Part shown: positions 56,661 through 64,000 of the stretch, in pieces | Numbering within the stretch: position 1 is the first letter of the stretch | How the letters are laid out: the number at the start of each line of letters is the position of its first letter | Origin: Entamoeba invadens IP1 | Lineage: Eukaryota; Evosea; Mastigamoebida; Endamoebidae | Assembly: GCF_000330505.1 (NCBI RefSeq) | Contig: NW_004443515.1 | Location: 40,220-104,219, forward strand | DNA: 64,000 bases | Reading direction: 5' to 3' | Translations under genes and position numbers: made by a program | Notes under the pieces: generated by a model | Database searches by the model: none | Told to the model about the DNA's origin: nothing | Seen by the model: the letters and a program-made list of their open reading frames with translations, nothing else

Positions 56661-57861
56661 GTATAGTTCGTATGCCAGTTGACTTGAAGTTTATATACAT
56701 TAAAAGCTTCTAATAGATAATGATAAAAAAATAATGTAATTGCAAATGAAATGTAAAATTCAAAAAATAAATATTGTTTTGTGATTAACCATTGAATTGA
56801 TGAGTTGTTCTTCAACTATTTTCAACAACATATTTGCATGTTCTTTGTATTTCATTTAAGAAAAATAATCTTTCAACAGATATGGTAGTCGGAAATATCG
56901 TTATTTTAATATAAAAAAATCTCTCCAAATGTATACACCCAATTCTTTTGAGGATATTATGGAAATTGAGTAATGAACACTGGTCAAAATTTCCAACTTT
57001 TTTATCAAAAAACTTCTTCCTTTGTTTTTATAAAAAAATTTGGAAGTATTTGGACATATTTTCCATTTAGTAAATTGTCGGGTAAATATAACAAATCAAT
57101 AAGTCGATCAACTTATCCTTTAGTGTCAAGAAATATAACGGCTTCGTCAATTTCACAAATTTCACTTTCGTATTTGTACAACGTTGTTTTGCTCTTCAAT
57201 AATTTTTTCAAAGAAAAAATCGTGTATCAATGTATAAAAGTGCACGCTGAATAATACTTGTCACGAACTTCCAATCTTTATCATCACAATTGAATGGTTC
57301 TGAAGCTTCAAAAACAATACATCAAATAAAAAAGCATTATTTTTGATACATGTCGGCAAGCGAAAAAATTGTCTTCAAGAGAAGTATATAACTTATTATT
57401 GTGTGTGCGTGTGATAATCCAGATTCTGATAAAAAGTTTGTGTGTATTTCTGAAAAAAAACAAATTGGACAGGAATGAAAACGTCCGTTATAAATTATAG
57501 TCAATTAAAGTCGTTTATGTGCTTTTAGATACGTTGACAGCGGGGTTTACACCAAGGGTGTACTTGAAGATGTTCATTTTAGAAAGCGTTATGTGGTGAA
57601 ATAAAAGAGTTTTTAAAATATCATTTTTTTGTTGTGGATAGACTTCTAAGAGATTTTATAATAACATTGATTATTATATTAAAATATATACAAAATGTTT
57701 TTGGTCTTTAGAAAAAATTGTTGTGGTTTGAAAATATTTGGATGACATTTTTAATAAATAACAGAAAAAACAATAATTTAAAATATCTTTAATATTTTAT
57801 CAAAAAAAATAAAAAAATGCTTTCAATTAACAAAAAATTTTTTCCGATTAATTTTTAACTC
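56661..57861. other. AT-rich stretch, no firm gene
   Basis: A 93-codon plus ORF (56973-57254) and a coding-like patch near 57500-57600 (GFTPRVYLKMFILESVMW) may be relics of a gene, but no family is recognised. Confidence 0.3.
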
Positions 57862-58625
57862 AAAAGTGAATAACTATCATTCGAAATCCATGCATGAAAC
57901 CCAAGTATCAAGCCCAACGAAAACCACCAGAATTCAAAGTGGCAGTTATTTGCAATGCCGACCGACTCAAAGGGAGGCTCGAGAACGAGCCCGATTTTTT
58001 GCAATATTCAAATCCCCAGAAGAAGAAGTAAATCAACAACAATTTGTGAGAGAACAAGTGGAGATCATGCTGTCTGAGCTCTATGATCTCCCATTTACCC
58101 GCAAGGGGTGGATTGAAGATTTTAACGTGTTCATGGGAGGAGGGAGAATCGGGGGTCACAATTGAGAAAGATATTCAGTACTTTGAAAGAACAAGGTGGC
58201 ATTCCTCTCTTGAATCTCGACGAGAGGAATACTCTCAATGTTTTCATATCTAAGAGACAATAAGAGAGAAAGTTTGTGATTTTAAGGGAAGCGACTGAAT
58301 TTGTTATAACCACATTTGGGAAAAGTTGACGGTCAAACAAATGTCAAGTGTTGGTAATCTTGATGTTAAAGTGGCAAAAATAATGTAGAAAGAAAGGGCT
58401 AAACTGGACCCCGAATTGGTAAAAACGTACTTGAGAAAGATGGATAAGATGGTTAGTGGCAAGCACGCGTCGATGATTTAAAAATCTCGACACAGTTGGT
58501 TTCGACCTCTTTGTCGATGGAAAGAAGAAGGCAGTATGTGTTGACACATTGAGTGGTGAAGCGGTCTATACTACATTGGGAGAACGTGGAGATTGAATCA
58601 CACTTTCCCATCGGTGCATCTACAT
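57862..58625 (+). pseudogene. Unidentified protein pseudogene, GC-richer than flanks
   Basis: A 99-codon frame at 57866-58165 (RPTQREARERARFFAIFKSP, QFVREQVEIMLSELYDLPFT) continues in other frames with EKDIQ/LKEQGGIPLLNLDERNTL, VILREATEFVITTFGKS, KERAKLDPELVKTYLRKMDK and VGFDLFVDGKKKAVCVDTLS. Its composition and runs of charged residues are coding-like, with several stops and frameshifts. The parent would be a charged, helical, probably intracellular protein of about 240 residues. I do not recognise it. It lies directly upstream of a dispersed repeat copy. Confidence 0.5.
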
Positions 58626-58635
58626 AATTAAATTT

Positions 58636-58719
58636 TTTCTTTTTTACACTCGGCATAAAAAATAAAACATCATCTTTTTTTTTCATATAAAACAGAAAAA
58701 ACAAAGCTCCAATGTGTTA
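58636..58719 (-). repeat. Solo copy of the repeat arm seen at 11752-11838
   Basis: Read on the minus strand from 58719: TAACACATTGGAGCTT...TTTTATATGAAAAAAA...GATGTTTTATTTTT.TGCCGAGTGTAAAAAA, matching the left arm of the element at 11752 at most positions apart from a short gap. No partner arm is seen within 1 kb to the left. It is a degraded copy of the same family. Confidence 0.55.
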
Positions 58720-59111
58720 AATTAAAATTGATGAAAATGCAAAATGTTATTACTTTTTTGATTTTTATAAAAATGTTTTATACAATCTAGTGATTTTCAA
58801 GATCGTTAATAGGAGAATTATTTTACAATTATTTTCTTTTTGGAAAAAAAAGAAAAATGCATTTTACTTCATTTTTAATCACATAGTTCACGATCAACAA
58901 ACAGCCAATAACGAGGTACTAAAATTTCTTGTTTTTTTATTTAAAAGAGCAAATAATAAAGTAGTGTCAGCAAACGCAACAGAGAATAAACATAGAATAA
59001 TAAAGCAGTTAAGAAACTTAGTAACTATATATCCGAGGGAGCAAAGTGGGTTTGTGCAGACAAAACAAGTTAGATAATAGTTCTTTTTTGTTATATTTTT
59101 AGAAAATCATA

Positions 59112-60780
59112 AGAGTACCGTGAAAAATCACTGCGGCGTGAAATATTACTGCGAATTGTTATTGGTTTAAAAATAATGTTAATAAGGGTTTTAAAACATT
59201 TTGGGTTAATTTTTTTGTTATTCGAGGCTGTTAAAATGAAAAACAACAATTTTGTTTTACAAAATCTTTTGAGGCTAAGTCAACAGATTGTGCTAAGAGG
59301 AAAAATGGTGTTTTTATATACTTTTTATGAGGGTTTTGTTTTTTCCTTTTCCAATTGAAAAACAAAATGTATTTATTTTTTTGTTATTACAAAAAGACAA
59401 ATTCTAAATTATAGTTTCGAATATCCAAAAATTATTTTATCAAGAAAAAATATGTTTTGATATTTTTAAAATGTGAATAAATGTACTAATAGTTGATATT
59501 GATTTACCCGTTACATCGATTTATGAAATATAATTTTATTGAACAGTCGATATCTCCGACAAAATATGAACACATTTTATCAATAAAGTTTTGCTTAATA
59601 TCGTATTGTTGATGAAGATTAAAAATTATAAATAAAAAATCGTTTTCATAATTTTAAAATCACTTAACAATATAATTTCATTCTGATGTTTAAAGTAAAT
59701 TCATTAGTTGCTTTCACAATGATTTGTTATTTGAATAATCATTACTCAATGTCTTGTTTATGTTTTATGAAAGTCGTTGATATTTTAAGTAAAAAAAATT
59801 CAAAGAAAGAATTTTTTTTATTATTAAAGTATAAATATAATTAAAATATAATAAACAACAAACAAGTGAAATAGTTAATTAACGTGTATTTTTAATTAAC
59901 ATAAATAGCAAAAATTTATAATAAAACAACAATAAATTATAATTTATTTTTTCTGGATGTAAAACTATTTTTAATAATTATTTTCATATAATTAAACTAG
60001 TTGATTAATTATGGATATTTTATTATAAATTATCATTATTTTAAAAGAATTAATAGACCAGAACCTTAAACAACTTAATTCTTTCATTTCAACAAATTAT
60101 TTGGATTTTAAATTGGTGTGATTAAATTATCGACCATTTGAAAACCCCAGGCTCGTTAACCGTTTGTTATCATCAAATTGATTTATACTTTATAAATTTA
60201 TCAATATAATATGTTTATAACGTGTTTTTGTATTTTTTTATGTTTATTGTATTGCAATTTGTGTTGTTATAATAATTTCGAAGTTGAAACGTTTATTCGA
60301 TTTTTATAATTCGAGTTGATATTTCTGTGTGTTTTTATATAATTATTATGTTTAAATTTATTGATTATAATGGTAATTTGAGTTTATTTAATTGGAGTTA
60401 ATAATTTTATTATTCCCAGCATAAAATAACGACTAGCTGAAAAGAAATCAAATAGAGTTTTATAAAAACCAAAGAGTGGACTATTTATTTAAATATACGA
60501 TGTCCTAACTTATTCGTTTTTGTTATTATGTTTTGATGTATTGTTTAGTAATTTATATTATAAATTGTTAAAATCAATAAAATACAAACCAATATATAGT
60601 TTGAGTTGTTTGGAATGTTCCGTTTTACGAATTTACCCTTGTTTTTATCGATAGCCATATTATATAACATTTTTACATAGTAAACATTTTTTTATGTTTT
60701 ACAAGCCACAATAACATTAATTTGAACCAATAACAATTCGCAGTAATATTTCACGCCGCCGTGATTTTTCACGGTACTCT
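59112..60780. mobile_element. 1.67-kb element with 60-bp terminal inverted repeats
   Basis: The first 60 bases (59112-59171, beginning AGAGTACCGTGAAAAATCAC) recur inverted at 60721-60780 with only two differences in 60. Such close identity suggests recent transposition. The inside is AT-rich with no transposase; a 60-codon ORF (59176-59358) is not credible. The superfamily is not clear (ends start AGAGTACCG); no target duplication was found, partly because a MITE has inserted at the right edge. Confidence 0.8.
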
Positions 60781-60781
60781 A

Positions 60782-61044
60782 CAGTCAAAAGCGTCTATTT
60801 TTAGTAATTATAATTGTCGAACTTGCTTAATTGTCGCACAATTGGCCAACCATTTTGGTGTACGACAATTATTAAAAAAATAAATATTTTGTTCTCGAAT
60901 CTGTGACTTTTGTTAAATTAAAAACCAGATTTTTTATTAAAAATAAATTTCGATATCAAAAAGAATTTTTTACAAAATTCACCCATTTACGACATATAGA
61001 TAAGTTTTTCTGCTGGATTTACGACTAATAGACGCCTTTGAATG
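60782..61044. mobile_element. 263-bp MITE, Tc1/mariner-type ends
   Basis: CAGTCAAAAGCGTCTATT at 60782 matches CATTCAAAGGCGTCTATT read inward from 61044 (two differences in 18). TA flanks both sides (60780-60781 and 61045-61046), the T at 60780 being the last base of the preceding element, so this MITE inserted at the junction of that element. No coding capacity. Confidence 0.7.
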
Positions 61045-61063
61045 TAAAAAGAGAACAGACTTT

Positions 61064-61096
61064 AACACTTAAAATAACACCCTAATTTTAAGTGTT
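61064..61096 (+). other. 12-bp perfect hairpin followed by a T run
   Basis: AACACTTAAAAT (61064-61075) pairs with ATTTTAAGTGTT (61085-61096), and TTTTTT follows. It resembles an RNA 3' end but no gene precedes it; it may belong to repeat debris beside the MITE. Confidence 0.3.
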
Positions 61097-61099
61097 TTT

Positions 61100-61565
61100 T
61101 TGTTTTGGCCCATTTTTACAGGGACATTAATCAAAAATTTCTTTTTATTTGGCTTGTGTAATGTTTATGTACATAATACAAACTCTAAAAAACATAAAAT
61201 ATATTTTAAACTCGAGATTTTTACGATTTTTAGACCACTTGAATTTTGTTCAATGTTCTTTAAAGTGTTAATATAAAAATAAATTGTTTATAAATATAAA
61301 TAAAACCTAAAAAATAAACTATTTTGAAAACACCACTTGACAATGGCTTCATACTTTTTATTTTTTATATTAAACCTCATACTTATTCAATTCAATATAA
61401 TAATAATAAGAATTGGTATATTTAATATAAATTGATATAATCTTAAATAAACTAAATATTAAAATATTAATCAATATATTAATATTTAATTTTAAGTTTG
61501 TAATTAATAGTAAAACTCATATATAAAAAAATGTTTTTTTTAATAATTCAAAACCACTTTTCGTT
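61100..61565. other. Promoter-side spacer of the last gene
   Basis: AT-rich, no coding sequence. It would contain the promoter of the plus-strand leucine-rich-like gene; no convincing TATA-like box can be singled out. Confidence 0.35.
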
Positions 61566-64000
61566 ATGAGTAAGTTAGAAATAGTCTATATGATGAATGT
61601 TGCGCTTTATATCAACACTGTAGAGTCTCTTAAAACCTTTATGGAAATCAACAAGAAGTGTAGTTCTTGTCTTAGTGGTCTCTATATCAACCCATTCATA
61701 GATGTCTCAGTCCAATCTTTTTCAATGTTCAAAGAGCAGCACAAGGCGCTATACACTTCGATATTTCTATTTCTATTAAAGGCGTTCCCCAAAATTGAAA
61801 CGTTGCAGTGTGTTGATTACATGTTGGGAGATGCCAATAAGGTGATAAATAAAGTGAAGAAAATCCGCCTTGTGAAGACTCCACACAACAGAAATCGGTT
61901 ATCTGTTGTTGTTGCATGCGCACACAACCACCCTAAAATTGCGCCTCAAGCAATTCTAAAAATAGTGAATTTGTGTGTTGTGACGAAGAATGAGGCAGTT
62001 ATACCAAATGAGATGTATACGAGTCTTGAGAGTGTGCAGATCGATGGGTGGATCCGCAACAAAGATCTGCTGAATGCGATATTTGGACTTCCTAGTGTGA
62101 GAAAAGTGACAATTTGGAATTGCACACATATCAGTTATTTGAACACAATTTGGGAGTGCATTTCTGAAGTCAAGTTGAAGCACCAACACAAATTAGACAA
62201 CGTCAACATTTCTGTGTTTATTGAGAAAAGCATTTCAACAGAAATATACAGAGAAGAGTTTGAAAGTGCGTTTTTAGCACTCAAACAGTTGGGTGTGAGT
62301 GTGTACTACAACACAGAGAATGTGATAGACAACTGTCATATATTAGACGAGTCGCGATTTATTGGTGAAGTTGTTGTCACAAATAAGAAGGGATTGGACT
62401 TCGGGTGTTTTAAAAATGATAGGGAATATGATATTGATGTCTATCACAACAGAGAGGGTTATGATAAATGGATGATCAAAACAAGACGTCATAAAAATCA
62501 TGAACAAGAAGATAGAGACGATGGTGATGATATTAACAATGATGGTAATGAAAATGAAAATGCTATTGATTCAAAAAATGATGAAATTGATGATATAAAT
62601 GATGATGAAAAAGAAAAAGAAAATGATGATATCACTGACAATGAAGAAGTTGAAGATAAAAAAGAAAACAACGAAAATGGAATTGTAGTGCCAAATCAAA
62701 ATGAATGGTATAGAGCTGAGTCAAGATATCCAATAACATGCCCACTTGTTTTACTTGACGATGTTATACCAACATTCAATCTACAAAGTCGCCTGGTCGT
62801 CAGGTTGACACTTTTTAACATCACAAAGCAAACTATTTGTAATTTGTTTTGTACACAAGTCACAATTGAAAAGTGCTCGGATTTGACAGTCACACTGCGT
62901 GGAGTTGATTCCACATGTTGTATCAACTGTTCTGCACTTTCTCTAGTAATAGAAGACTTTGCAAACACATTTTTATTCAGAAATGTTAAAAACTCGACTG
63001 TAGAGAGTCACTCCGCATATACAGTGTGGTCAATGGTCCTCAACAATTCTTCAATTATTTCAATCAAAAACACGAAAATAGGAAATTTGAAAGCAACGCA
63101 AACAAACAATGTGACAATCGCACACTGCACTTTGGGTAACATTTTCTTCGATAAATGTTCACATGTTTCATTGGACAACACAAACAAACCAATTAAGACT
63201 GGCAAAGTTAAGACAAAGTGTTTCAGTGATGTCACCGCCTCACACATTCACGCACTACTCAATGGACATTTCAAAGTGTTAAATTCACAATTGTCACAAT
63301 TCACTAATTTGCCAACAAACGATCAAATTGCCACACTTGTTGCTTTGACTGACAAATGCAACTCCACCACAGAACAAGAAGTCTCTTTTGATGTGTTTTG
63401 TGGAGTTGTGTTGTATGACGGACACATCGAAATGTTGTCATTTGTAAATCAAAAGACAATTCCGCCATTCCTCACAAGTGAAAACGTCGACATCTCAATA
63501 AGCATCACGAACAACTCAATCAAAGAGGTCTTCATCGAAAAGGCAAACCACGTGTTTGTTGATTCACAATTTGACATCCAAATAGGTTGCGGTGTTGTTT
63601 CTTCTGTTGTATCCGACACGTTGAATGTGGAATACTGCGGTGTTTCTTTTGACAAAAACGTCGCATCTGTTGTTAACAGTCAGACAGAAGAGTCAAGTCA
63701 ACCAACAACGTCTTTGATACATGTTTGTGGTAAAGTCAGGTTTTGTGGATATCTTGTGAAATTTAATTTGGACAACTACTACTATTTGCAAAGAACGACT
63801 CAAAATGTTGAAAACGTTGTTGTCCAAATGAAGAAACAAAAAGTTCTCGATTTTGGACGACTTCCATGGAAAAGAATTCAAATTGAGAACGAGAACAAAG
63901 GGACTTATGTTGCTGACAAACTGATTTTAAATAAAAACACTGTGTTCCTCAAATTAATTGGAATCAAATTCAAAACAATCGAATCAAATAAAACAACTCA
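61566..64000 (+). CDS. Leucine-rich-like repeat protein, 3' end outside the window
   Basis: The frame from ATG at 61566 is open to the last base (811 codons), so the gene is longer. The start MSKLEIVYMMNVALYINTVE, then MEINKKCSSCLSGLYINPF, is the same N-terminal cap as at 26550-29507 and 52405-53523. Residues about 75-315 have strand-turn units (FPKIETLQCVDYML, LPSVRKVTIWNCTHIS). A highly acidic, Asn-rich low-complexity insert covers about 315-375 (62510-62690). After that come beta-like units with regular Asn/Cys (LFNITKQTICNLFC, VTIEKCSDLTVTLR, VTIAHCTLGNIFFDKCS). No signal peptide or membrane segment is present, so an intracellular scaffold-like role is inferred. No damage is seen. It is transcribed oppositely to the other intact genes from 26.5 to 53.5 kb. 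Confidence 0.85.
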   Translation, partial: MSKLEIVYMMNVALYINTVESLKTFMEINKKCSSCLSGLYINPFIDVSVQSFSMFKEQHKALYTSIFLFLLKAFPKIETLQCVDYMLGDANKVINKVKKIRLVKTPHNRNRLSVVVACAHNHPKIAPQAILKIVNLCVVTKNEAVIPNEMYTSLESVQIDGWIRNKDLLNAIFGLPSVRKVTIWNCTHISYLNTIWECISEVKLKHQHKLDNVNISVFIEKSISTEIYREEFESAFLALKQLGVSVYYNTENVIDNCHILDESRFIGEVVVTNKKGLDFGCFKNDREYDIDVYHNREGYDKWMIKTRRHKNHEQEDRDDGDDINNDGNENENAIDSKNDEIDDINDDEKEKENDDITDNEEVEDKKENNENGIVVPNQNEWYRAESRYPITCPLVLLDDVIPTFNLQSRLVVRLTLFNITKQTICNLFCTQVTIEKCSDLTVTLRGVDSTCCINCSALSLVIEDFANTFLFRNVKNSTVESHSAYTVWSMVLNNSSIISIKNTKIGNLKATQTNNVTIAHCTLGNIFFDKCSHVSLDNTNKPIKTGKVKTKCFSDVTASHIHALLNGHFKVLNSQLSQFTNLPTNDQIATLVALTDKCNSTTEQEVSFDVFCGVVLYDGHIEMLSFVNQKTIPPFLTSENVDISISITNNSIKEVFIEKANHVFVDSQFDIQIGCGVVSSVVSDTLNVEYCGVSFDKNVASVVNSQTEESSQPTTSLIHVCGKVRFCGYLVKFNLDNYYYLQRTTQNVENVVVQMKKQKVLDFGRLPWKRIQIENENKGTYVADKLILNKNTVFLKLIGIKFKTIESNKTT

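Noticed and set aside
56973..57254. 93-codon plus ORF as a gene
   Set aside because: The start is plausible but the sequence shows no domain, and downstream frames are closed; at best a relic.
58790..59077. 95-codon plus ORF
   Set aside because: The first half is Phe/Lys/Ile noise; the second half (ATENKHRIIKQLRNLVTI) could be a relic of a DNA-binding protein but is too short to support.
1..64000. CRISPR arrays, bacterial insertion sequences, riboswitches, operons
   Set aside because: No regularly spaced repeats or bacterial features; the gene style, the pol III tRNA signals and the transposon types are eukaryotic.

Overview
This is a very AT-rich eukaryotic nuclear contig. Large intronless genes encode CxxC-rich surface proteins, a CxxC-rich transmembrane kinase, a C1A cysteine protease fused to a CxxC-rich tail, and proteins of a leucine-rich-like family. 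Together with the abundance and variety of DNA transposons, this points to Entamoeba, most likely E. invadens (an inference from gene style; no database was searched). The standard genetic code fits, because the intact genes contain no in-frame TGA.

Layout. 1-1338: 3' part of a Cys-rich surface protein gene. 1966-3191: a TA-flanked Tc1/mariner-type element whose interior is an antisense fragment of the large-subunit (28S) rRNA. 3216-11234: a decayed 8-kb Maverick/Polinton-like remnant with protein-primed-type DNA polymerase B (an HNH module lies between its exonuclease and polymerase parts), an A32-type packaging ATPase, a primase-like gene and unknown ORFs, all broken. 11292-12857: nested inverted repeats. 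13099-13169: tRNA-Gly(TCC). 14-26 kb: a graveyard holding an S-adenosylmethionine synthetase pseudogene, an unidentified pseudogene, a second TA-flanked element, a Mutator-like transposase pseudogene, the 3' end of a restriction-like-endonuclease LINE, and a GC-rich foldback element.

26.5-53.5 kb is the gene-bearing part, all on the minus strand: a 985-aa leucine-rich-like protein, a transmembrane kinase of about 1,800 aa carrying one nonsense codon, a small secreted or anchored protein, the cysteine protease fusion, a glycosyltransferase-like type II membrane protein, a 689-aa Cys-rich surface protein, and a shorter leucine-rich-like gene interrupted by a 100-N scaffold gap. A pogo/Tigger-type transposase pseudogene and a hAT-type element lie between them. 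The hAT target duplication contains the stop codon of the 689-aa gene.

53.5-61.5 kb is again gene-poor: an HSP70 pseudogene fragment, an unidentified pseudogene, a 1.67-kb element with 60-bp terminal repeats, and a 263-bp MITE inserted at its edge. At 61566 a further leucine-rich-like gene begins on the plus strand and runs off the window end.

The live genes are surface, secretory or signalling functions and do not form a pathway. The rest records repeated transposon insertion and capture or decay of host sequences (28S rRNA, SAM synthetase, HSP70).
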